A stretch of 64,000 bases of DNA from VRUE01 sp963774555 (lineage in GTDB: Bacteria; Actinomycetota; Thermoleophilia; Solirubrobacterales; 70-9). Position numbers and translations under genes: made by a program. Shown here one piece after another: positions 34,433-43,044 of this stretch. How positions within the stretch are numbered: position 1 is the first letter of the stretch; every line of letters begins with the position of its first letter. A model generated the notes under the pieces. It had not been told where the DNA came from. It made no database searches and saw nothing but the letters and a program-made list of their open reading frames with translations. Where the stretch lies: the NCBI GenBank assembly GCA_963774555.1, contig CAVZFL010000001.1, positions 1-64,000 of the forward strand, given 5' to 3'.

Positions 34433-35813
34433 GCTTGACCGCGCGCGTGGCGCGGGCGTCGGGGATCGCGACCAGGAGCTGCGCCTTGAGGAAGCCGCGG
34501 GCGCGCAGCAGCGGTGCGCCCGCGGGAGTTGAGCCCGACGCGGAAGGTGTGCGACTTGCCGCCGGCGAGGCGGAAGGTGCGGTGGCTGACGGCGACGCGC
34601 ACGACCGCGGCTCGGTGCGCCGCGGACGGGCCCGCAGCGGCAGGCGGCGCGTGCGTGCGCAGGACGATCTGGCCCGGGCAGCTTTCGCCTTCGGGCCAGC
34701 CGCAGCGGACCCAGACGCGCACCGTGCCGGCTTCGGGCTTGACGTGGCGCGACGGTGAGCGGCGGCAGTTCCGGCGCCGCCGATCGCCGGCGCCGACCGT
34801 CGCCCCTTCGACGTAGTTGTTGTCGATGTTGATCGTCACCAGACCGTAGCTCTCGTTGTGGCCGCCGCGGTACTGGTGGATGCGCTGGTGCAGAGGGCCA
34901 GGCCGTCGACGGCAGGTAGGGTTCGAGCGTGTTCTGCGGCGCCGTTCCAGTTGGCCGATCCAGACGTTGTCGGGCAGCAGGTAGGTGCCGCCGACCGCCC
35001 GGCCGAGGTCGGCGATTCCCGAGGCGCCGGAGCTGTAGACGCCGGAGACGTAGCCGAGCGCGTGCAGCTGCGTGGTCCAGGCGGAGAGGAAGGTGAGCGT
35101 CGCGGCGGTGGCGCTGGAGGTGCGCGTGTAGGCCTCCATGTCGAAGTAGATCGGGCTGCCCGGCCCCATGCCGATCGCCTCGCGCGTCGGCGACGGCGTC
35201 GTCGGCCGCTTCGGTCCCCTGCGCGGTGGCACGGCTCGCGCTCAGCTTGGCGCAGCTCGAGCAGCCGCTGGTCGGCGCCTGCAGGCCGACGTAGGTGGGG
35301 ATCAGGTGCCAGCCGGCGGCGACCTGTTCGCCCACCCAGGTCGAGGTCAGGTTGGGCTGCGAGCAGGCGCGGTTGGCGCCGCCGATGTAGACGCCGATCG
35401 CGCGGTAGGGCGAGGCCGCCCAGGCGGTCATCGTCCGCGACGAGGGGGCCGCGCAGGCGTCGAAGCCGAGGCCGGTGAAGGCTTCGGAGCCGCTGGCGAC
35501 GGGAGCGGGCGCGGCGAGGGCGCTGGACCTGGCGCCGGCGTCGGGCCGCAGACGCGGGATCGACCATGATCGCCCGCCGGCGCCCGATCGCCTGCGACGG
35601 GCAGCTCTGGTTGGCACCCGGGGTGCCCAGATAGACCGCGCGGCGATCGAGCCGCACGCACATCCGGGGGTGCTCCGCCAGTCGGTAGACCGGCCAGCCG
35701 GCAGGCACCCGCACGGCGTGGCCGTCGAAGTGGACGGTCTTCGCGACGGCGGCCGAGGCGGTGAGTGCGAGCAGAACGAGAGCCCCCGCCAGGGATGAGC
35801 GCAACAGGCGCAT
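34416..35813 (-). pseudogene. Exported DUF1906 (Rv2525c-like glycoside hydrolase-like) protein, frameshifted
   Basis: From ATG 35813 the product starts with a signal peptide (MRLLRSSLAGALVLLALTAS) and a short domain (VHFDGHAVRVPAGWPVYRL). After indels the DUF1906 domain is readable: GLGFDACAAPSSRTMTAW, YRAIGVYIGGANRACSQ, WHLIPTYVGLQAP, then SPIYFDMEAYTRT and HALGYVSGVYSS. A C-terminal region follows (CGWPEGESCPGQIVLRTH, FRLAGGKSHTF). Several frames must be joined. The family contains TIM-barrel-like proteins of unknown substrate such as mycobacterial Rv2525c. Confidence 0.77.
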
Positions 35814-35878
35814 ACCCGTCGAACAATTGCAGCCGCCGATCGATTCGGCCTCCACGCGGGCGACCTGCAATCGAGGAA

Positions 35879-38254
35879 TCAGGCAGGGACGAGGTCGAGC
35901 TCGCGCCAGGGGCCCTCGCCGGCCATCGGCTGGGTGCGGCCCTCGAGCCAGTCGGCCTGGAGGTCGTCGTAGTGGGGGCTGGCGGGGTGGCCGGACTGGC
36001 CGGTGAACATCTGCCAGCGCGAGCGCTCGGGCGCGGTCGGTTCGGCGACCATGCGCCAGCTCGGCGCCCAGACCGCTTTGTAGGGGTCGTTGGGGTCGTA
36101 GGCGATCTGGCTCACCGTCTCCTGGGCGCCACCGGCCCGCAGGCTGCGGTTGAGCAGGCGGCGCAGCAGCGGGTTGGCTTCGCCGAGCGGGTGGGGGAAC
36201 TCCATCTCGTGCACGTGGCCCCAGCGCCAGCCCTCCGCGTCCGGGCCGAAACGGTCGCCGAGGTCGTCGAGGGCGCCGCTCAGCGCTTCCAGCACGAGCC
36301 CGTCCCAGGGGTGGCCGATCAGCTCCTCGTCGCCCTCCTCCCAGAGCTTCATCAGGTGCGAGTGCCAGCGCCAGGGCGAGGTGACGTGCGGGGTGAAGCC
36401 GTTGTCGGCGCGGTCGAGCCAGCGCTCGCTGAGGTCGCGGTCTCCGATCGCCGCGCGGGCGACCTCGCGCGCCAGTCGCAGCAGGAAGGCCTGGTAGATC
36501 GTGCCGGCGATCGAGTCGGGGTCGAGCCGCCCGTCCCAGCTGCGCAGGCGCTCGAGGGCGCTGCTCTCGCGCTGGTTGCGCGCCGTCAGCCGCCCCAGCC
36601 GCCGTGCCGCCTCGATCCCCGGCAGCGAGAGGTTGTCGGACTGCATCGCCTCGAAGCCGTCGATCGTGTGCTCGTCGCCGGCGCGCAGCAGCTGCTCGAT
36701 CCGCTTGGCGCGGAAGCCGTCGAGCCATTCGCTGGTGATGTGATGCGGGTAGTCGTCGCCGACGATGCGGTTGTTGGCGGTGACGAGGAAGCCGCTCTCG
36801 GGGTCGACGGTCTCAGGCAGCTCGTCATAGGGGATCGTCCCCTCCCACTCGAACTCGCCCGTCCAGCCCGGCTTGGGCAGGTCGGGGCAGCCGCCCCGGC
36901 GCAGCGGCAGGCGGCCGATCAGCTTGTAGCCGATCGAGCCGTGGCGGTCGGCCCAGACCAGGTTCGAGGCGGGCGAGCTGTGGCCTTCGAGCTTGGCGAC
37001 GAGATCCGGGCCCGAGCCGATCGCGTGCAGCTCGAACATCCCTTTGAAAGCGGTCGGCTGATCGAGCGTCTGCCAGCGCAGGGCGAGCGGCTCGTCGGCG
37101 TCGGCGCCCAGCGCCTCGTTGACGATCGGCCCGTGGTGGGTGACGCGCACGTCGAGCGCCTCGGGGGCGTCGCGGCCCTTGACCGTGATCTCCTCGCGGA
37201 CGATTTCCAGCGGCCGCCACTCGTCCTCGAAGAGGTAGCGGTCGCCCTCGACCCGCTCGACGAAGAGGTCCTGGACGTCGGCCATGACGTTGGTGAAGGT
37301 CCAGCAGACGTCGTTGTTCTGGCCCATGTAGACGCCGGGCATACCCGGCAGCGAAGCGCCGCGGACGAAACGGTCGCCGAGGGTGAGGCCGACCTGGTAC
37401 CAGATGCCCGGCATGCTCGGGGGAAGGTGGGGGTCGCCGGCGATCAGCGGCTGGCCGCTGGCGCTCAGCGCGCCCGAGACCGCCCAGTTGTTGGAGCCGC
37501 TGGCCTCGGCGGCGAGCCCCATCGAGCGCCGCACGGCGTCGAGCTGCTCGACGATCGCCAGGCCGTCGCCCGACCAGGCTTCCTGGGTGACGACCGGGTT
37601 GTCGGCAGGGTAGGCGGGGTCGAGCTTGGCGGCCAGCTCGGGGCCCAGCGCCCGTGTCATGTCGGCGCGCAGCAGCTCCTTCTCCCAGTTGGTCGAGAGG
37701 CCGAAGGCGAGCAGCTTGCCGAGGCTGAGGATGTCGATCGGCCGCCAGGGCTTCCACTCGAGGCGCAGTAGCTGCATCTCGAACGGCATCGCCTTGGCGC
37801 TCGCCGCGGCGGCGTTGACCCCCTCGCAGAAGCGCTCCAGCAGGGCCAGCAGCTCTGAATCGAGCGTTGCCACCTCGCGCTCGGCGGTGCGGCGAATGCC
37901 CAGCGTCCGCATCAGGCGGTCGATCGGCAGCCCCTCCTCGCCGGCGAACTCCGAGACGCGGCCGGAGACGGCGCGGCGGTAGAAGTCGAGCTGCCAGAGC
38001 CGGTCCTGCCCGTGGCAGAACCCCTCGGCGAACCAAAGGTCGGCGGCAGAGCCGGCCTCGACGTGCGGGACCCCCCAGCGGTCGCGCCGCACCCGCACCG
38101 GCCCTTCAAGCCCATCGAGCGAAATCGTGCCCTTCTGCTGCGGCAGCGGTCGCCGCGCCAACCAGTGCCAGGCCGCAGCGGTCGCCGCAGCCGCGATGCC
38201 AGTGCCGGCCGCTCCCGCCAGCAATCCCGTCCGCACTGCCCGCCCGCCACTCAT
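35879..38254 (-). CDS. Penicillin acylase-family Ntn hydrolase
   Basis: A 791-residue precursor starting at ATG 38254 (longer in-frame starts lie over the operator and the divergent gene). An N-terminal membrane or signal segment (about 8-32) is followed by the alpha-chain region (RDRWGVPHVEA, FAEGFCHGQDRLWQLDFYRR). The autocatalytic site follows: SGSNNWAVSG, where Ser254 is the predicted new N-terminal nucleophile, then AGDPHLPPSMPGIWYQ. The beta chain carries TFTNVMADVQDLFVE and VTANNRIVGDDYPHH. The family hydrolyses acyl amides such as penicillins, acyl-homoserine lactones and cephalosporins; the substrate is not predictable. A perfect inverted repeat just upstream suggests control by a repressor. 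Confidence 0.93.
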   Translation of the reverse strand: MSGGRAVRTGLLAGAAGTGIAAAATAAAWHWLARRPLPQQKGTISLDGLEGPVRVRRDRWGVPHVEAGSAADLWFAEGFCHGQDRLWQLDFYRRAVSGRVSEFAGEEGLPIDRLMRTLGIRRTAEREVATLDSELLALLERFCEGVNAAAASAKAMPFEMQLLRLEWKPWRPIDILSLGKLLAFGLSTNWEKELLRADMTRALGPELAAKLDPAYPADNPVVTQEAWSGDGLAIVEQLDAVRRSMGLAAEASGSNNWAVSGALSASGQPLIAGDPHLPPSMPGIWYQVGLTLGDRFVRGASLPGMPGVYMGQNNDVCWTFTNVMADVQDLFVERVEGDRYLFEDEWRPLEIVREEITVKGRDAPEALDVRVTHHGPIVNEALGADADEPLALRWQTLDQPTAFKGMFELHAIGSGPDLVAKLEGHSSPASNLVWADRHGSIGYKLIGRLPLRRGGCPDLPKPGWTGEFEWEGTIPYDELPETVDPESGFLVTANNRIVGDDYPHHITSEWLDGFRAKRIEQLLRAGDEHTIDGFEAMQSDNLSLPGIEAARRLGRLTARNQRESSALERLRSWDGRLDPDSIAGTIYQAFLLRLAREVARAAIGDRDLSERWLDRADNGFTPHVTSPWRWHSHLMKLWEEGDEELIGHPWDGLVLEALSGALDDLGDRFGPDAEGWRWGHVHEMEFPHPLGEANPLLRRLLNRSLRAGGAQETVSQIAYDPNDPYKAVWAPSWRMVAEPTAPERSRWQMFTGQSGHPASPHYDDLQADWLEGRTQPMAGEGPWRELDLVPA

Positions 38255-38261
38255 CGTGGAA

Positions 38262-38287
38262 GCGTACTGGCTGTCCAGCCAGTACGC
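38262..38287. promoter_or_regulatory. Operator-like palindrome between divergent genes
   Basis: GCGTACTGGCT (38262-38272), GTCC, AGCCAGTACGC (38277-38287): perfect 11-bp arms, centre 4 nt, ending 7 bases upstream of the penicillin acylase ATG and 72 bases before the delta-60 repeat gene. Size and symmetry resemble TetR-family operators; no such regulator is adjacent. Confidence 0.55.
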
Positions 38288-38358
38288 GCCCCTTCTCCGA
38301 TACTTTGCGGCCCTGGCTTTGTTTCGGCCCACAAAGAAAGTCAACAGGGGGGACAGAA

Positions 38359-39837
38359 ATGCCGGTCGAGCGCGCAGCGAAGCGGATGTGGTTGCCCGGC
38401 GTCGGGGGGCTGTTCCTTGGGGTGCTCGCACTCCTGCTTCTTGCGGCACCGACGAACGCGGCTCCCCATCCCGGCACCCTGGACACGAGCTTCGGCAAGG
38501 GCGGGCGCGCACTGGTGCCGGTGCGGGTTCGGAACCAGGCGATCGGATACCTCGAAGGCACAAGCTGGCTGAACACCGCGGTCGCGACCGCGACCATGAC
38601 TGGAGGGAGGGTCGTCGTGGCCGGGGAGCGCACGGTGGCGGTCCTCCGGCGAACAGGCAAGATCGATCGCCGTTTCGGCAACAACGGGCGGGTCAACCTT
38701 CCCGTGGTGAGCGAAGGGCAAACCGTGATCAAGGACATTGCCGTGGACGCCAACGGGCGCATCCTCGTCCTCGCCGCCGCGCGCTTTGCCAAGGGCGGGG
38801 GTATGGCAATCGTTGCCAGACTCTCGCCCGGTGGCAAGCTCGACAGCTCGTTCGCCAACAACGGCATCTTGCTGACCGACTTCGGCCTGCCCGCGCCGCA
38901 ATCAAGCAGCCCCAGTGCCCCTCCGGGAGCGCCGACCGATGTGCTGCCGACCGACCTGGCGATTGACGACCTGGGACGACCGGTGATCGCTGGAACGACG
39001 GTCGCCGCCATCGCACCCTGTCGCAGCGCGGGAGAACAGCCTCACCACGCCGCCTTCCTGGCTCGCCTGCTGCCCGACGGCAGCCTGGACCCCGGCTTCG
39101 GCCAAGGCGGGGTCGTGCTCGACGAGCGAAACCCCTTCTACGTCGAACAGCATCCCTCCATGGGTGGAGTTGCCGTTCGCCGGGGCGCGATCTTCTACGC
39201 CACGGATAAGAACGAAAGTGCCAATTGCGAGGGCTTTGGCGGCGGACTGCTGGTACGACTGGATGAAGCGGGCGACCGCGATTCCGGCTTCGGCCTCGGC
39301 GGCGTCCTCGACGTCACGCCGTCGGAGTCCCGGGCGCTTCAAATCGCGGTCGATCGTCGGGGACGCATCCTGGTAATGCGCCAAGCGACATCGGGGGAAA
39401 CGAAATCCCTGGCTTCGTTCGAGGTCGTGAGCCGGCGGAACGCCGATGGCACGCTCGACACAGGCTTTGGCGAAGGCGGGGAAATTGCCGTCAGGCTCCC
39501 CGGCGAAGAAAGTGGCTTTGACGCCCTCGCGGTGGATGCCCGGGGCGGGTCGCTGCTCGCCGGCCGGATCGCCCCCCCTCGCTCACCCTCCCAGGCGAAA
39601 CGCCACATCTTTCCCCCGCCCAGGTTCGTCCTCATCCGCCTGCGTGCTTCAGGCCAACCAGATCAAACCTTCGGCAAGCAGGGACGGGTTGTCACCGGCT
39701 TTGGCCACCGCTCGGGGGCCGCAGCCACCGATATCGCTATCCGCGGCAAAAAAGCGATCGTCGCCGGACCGGCGCTCAGCGAACGCATCCATCCCGGCCA
39801 GGGGTTTGCCGTGGTGCGCTACAGGCTTGGCCCCTAG
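38359..39837 (+). CDS. Exported delta-60 repeat (DUF5122) beta-propeller-like protein
   Basis: A 492-residue protein from ATG 38359 with GGGGGGA as ribosome-binding site. A signal peptide (about 10-35) precedes seven visible delta-60 repeats recognisable by LDTSFGKGGRALV, IDRRFGNNGRVNL, LDSSFANNGILLTDFG, LDPGFGQGGVVLD, DSGFGLGGVLDV, LDTGFGEGGEIAV and PDQTFGKQGRVVTGFG. This number fits one seven-bladed propeller. Such proteins are exported and of unknown ligand. It is divergent from the penicillin acylase-family gene and overlaps the convergent hydrolase gene by four bases. Confidence 0.88.
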   Translation: MPVERAAKRMWLPGVGGLFLGVLALLLLAAPTNAAPHPGTLDTSFGKGGRALVPVRVRNQAIGYLEGTSWLNTAVATATMTGGRVVVAGERTVAVLRRTGKIDRRFGNNGRVNLPVVSEGQTVIKDIAVDANGRILVLAAARFAKGGGMAIVARLSPGGKLDSSFANNGILLTDFGLPAPQSSSPSAPPGAPTDVLPTDLAIDDLGRPVIAGTTVAAIAPCRSAGEQPHHAAFLARLLPDGSLDPGFGQGGVVLDERNPFYVEQHPSMGGVAVRRGAIFYATDKNESANCEGFGGGLLVRLDEAGDRDSGFGLGGVLDVTPSESRALQIAVDRRGRILVMRQATSGETKSLASFEVVSRRNADGTLDTGFGEGGEIAVRLPGEESGFDALAVDARGGSLLAGRIAPPRSPSQAKRHIFPPPRFVLIRLRASGQPDQTFGKQGRVVTGFGHRSGAAATDIAIRGKKAIVAGPALSERIHPGQGFAVVRYRLGP

Positions 39838-40556
39838 GCGACCCCGTCCGGCAAGAGCCCTTCTGCCTGGAGCTTGTTGAGGTGCGCCTGCATCACCATC
39901 GCGGCGGCAGGGCGCATCGCGGTGGGGACGTCGCTCCAGGCATAGTCGAGCAGGGCGTCGCGGGAGCGCTCGCCGCGCTCGAGGGCGGCGAGCAGGCGAC
40001 GCTCGCGCATCTCGCGGTGCTCGACGTACTCGGCCAGCTTCGCCGTTGGCTCGGTGACCCAGGGGCCGTGGCCGGGGCAGATCAGCTCGATCGGCTCAGC
40101 CTGGATGCGGCGCAGCGAGTCCATGTAGGCGGCGAGGGAGCCGCCGTCGGGCGGGACGAAGGTCGAGCCGCTGCCGAGCACGAGGTCGCCGCTGAAGCAG
40201 ACACCGTCGGCGGTCATCAGGCAGACGTGGTCGGGGGCGTGACCCGGGGTGGCGATCGCCCGCAGGCCGCCGTGCTCCCTGCCGTCGGCCGGCAGGATCG
40301 CCTCGACGTCGAAGCTGCCGGCGGCGTCCGCGTGATCGCCGTGGCCGTGGGTGAGCAGGACGAGGCCGATCCCGCCGCGCTCCCCCGCTGACGCGCGGAC
40401 CGCATCGAGGTGGCTCTCGACGTTCGGCCCCGGATCGATCACCACACAAGGATCGAACCCGTAGAGGTAGGTGTTCGTCCCCTCCAGCGTCATCGGCCCC
40501 GGGTTCGGCGCGACCAACCTGAGGATCTCGCCGTGTCCCGGGGCTAGCTCGGACAT
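39834..40556 (-). CDS. Metallo-beta-lactamase fold hydrolase, LACTB2-like
   Basis: A 240-residue protein from ATG 40556 (GGAGA upstream); an in-frame ATG at 40577 lies inside the palindrome at 40566-40612 and is unlikely. The N-terminal APNPGPMTLEGTNTYLYG and the metal motif LLTHGHGDHADAAG (His70, His72, Asp74, His75), followed by TPGHAPDHVCL, FSGDLVLG and ICPGHGP, match the LACTB2/glyoxalase II-like group. The C-terminal winged-helix-like tail is also typical. Activity may be on RNA or a thioester; not determined. Confidence 0.88.
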   Translation of the reverse strand: MSELAPGHGEILRLVAPNPGPMTLEGTNTYLYGFDPCVVIDPGPNVESHLDAVRASAGERGGIGLVLLTHGHGDHADAAGSFDVEAILPADGREHGGLRAIATPGHAPDHVCLMTADGVCFSGDLVLGSGSTFVPPDGGSLAAYMDSLRRIQAEPIELICPGHGPWVTEPTAKLAEYVEHREMRERRLLAALERGERSRDALLDYAWSDVPTAMRPAAAMVMQAHLNKLQAEGLLPDGVA

Positions 40557-40565
40557 GTTGTCTCC

Positions 40566-40612
40566 ACGAGTCTGCAATTACACGTCCTGTAGACGTGTAA
40601 TTGCAGACTCGT
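40566..40612 (-). terminator. Long perfect palindrome directly after the PafBC-like gene
   Basis: Perfect 21-bp arms at 40566-40586 and 40592-40612 with loop CTGTA. It begins at the stop codon of the WYL gene and ends 10 bases before the next start. Its core (TGCAATTACACGTC) is much more AT-rich than the surroundings. It may terminate transcription, but its length also fits a mobile palindromic unit. Confidence 0.6.
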
Positions 40613-42663
40613 CAGCTCGCGACCTCTTTGGCGATCGCCTCGCGGGCGTCGTCGGGCTCGAGCACGACGAGGTCGCCGGCGCCGCGCAGGATCTCGCGCA
40701 CCAGCCACGAGGTGCCGGCGTAGGGCAGCTCGACGACGACGGCGCCGTCGGCCAGCTCCTCGACCACGGTGCGCTCCTCGCGCAGCCAGCGCGCCCGCTC
40801 GGGCGAGACCCAGACGCGGGCGACGTGGGCGGTCGGCACCTCGCCGTGGGTCATCCAGCCCTCGACCCCGGCCAGCTCCTCGACCTCGGGCCGCGGCTCG
40901 AAGGTGTCGTCAGAGAGCGTCGCCTCTTTGATCCGGTCGAGCTTGAAGTGGCGGACGCCCTCTTTGTTGAGGTCGTAGCACTCGACGTACCAGCCCTCTT
41001 TGCCGTTCTCCAGACGGTAGGGCTCGACCGAGCGTTTGGTGAACTGGTCCTCGTTCTCCTTGTAGTACTGGAGCTCGAGGATGCGGCTGGCGGCGATCGC
41101 GTCGTTGACGACGCGGGCGACCTTGGCGTCCCCGCTGCCGCTGCCGGCGATCTCGAGGCCCTCCTCGGAGGGGTCGTGGCCGAGCGCGGCGACGATCTTG
41201 GCGCGGGCGCTCTGCAAGCCGCCCTGCGGCAGGTGATCGCCGAAGAGGTCGATCGCCGCGACAAGCGCCTTGGCCTCGAGCGGCAGCAGCCGCGCCGGGC
41301 GGGCGAAGTTGTCGCCGTAGGGCTCGGAATCGACCTCGATCTCGTCGCCCTGGATTTCGGCGTAGAGGACGTAGGTGCCGCCGCCGAAGTTGACGACGTT
41401 GAGCAGGTCGATGTCCTCCTGCAGCTCCTCGTCGGTCAGTTCGAGCCGCTGGCGCAGGTCGGCGACGCCGAGGCGCTCCTCGCCCTTGGCCGATTCGATC
41501 AAGAGGCCGGCGAGGGTGACGAGGCGGGCAAAGCGCTCGGGCCGGATCGCCGCCTCACCGCGGCCGTTGGAGCGTGTCCGCCGCGGTGCCTCGCGCAGCG
41601 GACGGTCGACGATCTCGGCGGGCTCGAAGCCATTGTGGTGGCGTTCGTGGAGCAGGCCGAGGCGGCTCTCGGCCTCGGCACGCAGCTCCTCGGGCGCCAG
41701 CACCCGGGCGTTCTGGCGCCAGCGCAGCACCCAGGCGATCAGCTCGCGCGGCGAGGCGTAATCGGTCTCGAAGACCGAGCCCTTGCCGGGCGCGCCGTCG
41801 GACTTCTTCGCCGGGCGCAGCGTGCCGTAGGCGCCGAAGTCGCGCTCGATCATCCAGGCGATGCGGTCGCGGACGAAGATCTGCGCGGTGCCGCGGATCT
41901 CGCCCAGCTGCCAGTCGGCGCGCTGGCCGTAGTCGCGGCGGTCGAATTCCTCCGGCGGGGAGAAATCGTGCTCGGCCTTGGAGGCGTAGCCGACCTTGCC
42001 CTGGATTCGGGAGAGGCGGAAGACGCGCACCGCCTCGCGCTCGTGCGAGTGGCCGATCAAATAGAACTGGCCGCCGCGGAAGACCAGGTGGTACGGGTCA
42101 ACCTTGCGCTTCGCGGTCTCGTCGCGCTCCATCGTGTAGTAGGTGAACTCGATCGTCTTGCGGCGCGAGATCGCGGTCTCGATCTTGGAGAGGCGCTGGG
42201 AGAGATCGCGGCCGCCGGCGGAGGCGGTCATCGCCATCTCGACCGGGGCGCGCTCACCCTCCTTGAGCGGGTTCGGGTGCCCCCAGGCGACCTGCTGCAG
42301 GGCGAGCCGCAGCGGCTCGGCGTAGGCGAATTCGCCTTCGGAGAGCAACGAGAGCGCCGTGCTCAGCGAGGCCAGCTCGTCGTCGGTGAACTCGATCGCG
42401 TCGAGGTAGAAGTTCTCCGGCGGCAGCGAGTAGAGCTCGGCCTCGAAGAAGCCCTCTCCGGGCTTCTCGACCCCGAGCTGGATGCCGAGGCTTTCCAGCT
42501 CGGCCCGGTCGGCGTAGAAGCGGCGCGCGAAGGCGTCCTCGTTCATGTCGCTGTAGCCCTCCACCTCGCGCTTGATCTCGAGGGCCGAAGCCGGCCTCCC
42601 CTGTGCCATCAGGAACGAGATCAGCGAGAGCTGGCGGATCAGCTTCTCGGTGTCCTTCGCCAC
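40612..42663 (-). CDS. pafBC: Fused PafB-PafC-like WYL-domain transcriptional regulator
   Basis: A 683-residue protein made of two similar halves. Each has an N-terminal winged HTH (LIRQLSLISFLMAQGRPASA in the first; RFARLVTLAGLLIESAKGEE in the second), a WYL-type Sm-like domain (YYTMERDETAKRKVDPYHLV and GGQFYLIGHS; YYKENEDQFTKRSVEPYRLE and EGWYVECYD) and a WCX-like C-terminal extension. PafB and PafC are separate in mycobacteria and activate DNA-damage genes independently of LexA/RecA; a fused form is known in Arthrobacter. No proteasome genes are in the window. The GTG start is 29 bases from the divergent small gene at 42693. Confidence 0.85.
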   Translation of the reverse strand: MAKDTEKLIRQLSLISFLMAQGRPASALEIKREVEGYSDMNEDAFARRFYADRAELESLGIQLGVEKPGEGFFEAELYSLPPENFYLDAIEFTDDELASLSTALSLLSEGEFAYAEPLRLALQQVAWGHPNPLKEGERAPVEMAMTASAGGRDLSQRLSKIETAISRRKTIEFTYYTMERDETAKRKVDPYHLVFRGGQFYLIGHSHEREAVRVFRLSRIQGKVGYASKAEHDFSPPEEFDRRDYGQRADWQLGEIRGTAQIFVRDRIAWMIERDFGAYGTLRPAKKSDGAPGKGSVFETDYASPRELIAWVLRWRQNARVLAPEELRAEAESRLGLLHERHHNGFEPAEIVDRPLREAPRRTRSNGRGEAAIRPERFARLVTLAGLLIESAKGEERLGVADLRQRLELTDEELQEDIDLLNVVNFGGGTYVLYAEIQGDEIEVDSEPYGDNFARPARLLPLEAKALVAAIDLFGDHLPQGGLQSARAKIVAALGHDPSEEGLEIAGSGSGDAKVARVVNDAIAASRILELQYYKENEDQFTKRSVEPYRLENGKEGWYVECYDLNKEGVRHFKLDRIKEATLSDDTFEPRPEVEELAGVEGWMTHGEVPTAHVARVWVSPERARWLREERTVVEELADGAVVVELPYAGTSWLVREILRGAGDLVVLEPDDAREAIAKEVAS

Positions 42664-42692
42664 GGCTCGCAGGATAGTGTGCGGCCAGCTCC

Positions 42693-43010
42693 GTGGACCT
42701 CCTGCGCAACCTCTTCGGCAACTTGACTTCCGGCATTATCCGGCTTGCGGTCGCGGCTGGCGTGCTCTTCCTCTGCTACCTCTTCATCGTCAAGCCGGTC
42801 CTGAAGACGACCAACGACGCGATCCACCAGTCCGGCTTCGACCAGATCGGCAAGTCGATCGAAGGTGTCAGCACGGAAATCCGCCGCGAGGTCCACCGCT
42901 CGTTCGAGACGACGAAGAGGCACGGCGGCAACCCGCAGAAGCTGGTCCACTGCGTGCAACGGGCCAGCGGAGACGTGAAGCGGATCGAACGCTGTACGCG
43001 GCGCTTCTGA
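42693..43010 (+). CDS. Small single-helix membrane protein of unknown function
   Basis: A 105-residue product from a GTG. It has an amphipathic start, one hydrophobic helix (about 14-34, IIRLAVAAGVLFLCYLFIV) and a charged tail with two Cys (LVHCVQRASGDVKRIERC). I do not recognise a family. It is divergent from the PafBC-like gene and convergent with a GT-C-like gene, so it stands alone. Confidence 0.6.
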   Translation: MDLLRNLFGNLTSGIIRLAVAAGVLFLCYLFIVKPVLKTTNDAIHQSGFDQIGKSIEGVSTEIRREVHRSFETTKRHGGNPQKLVHCVQRASGDVKRIERCTRRF

Positions 43011-43044
43011 AGCCCGGCTGCACATATCGATTCCTAGACCGCGT

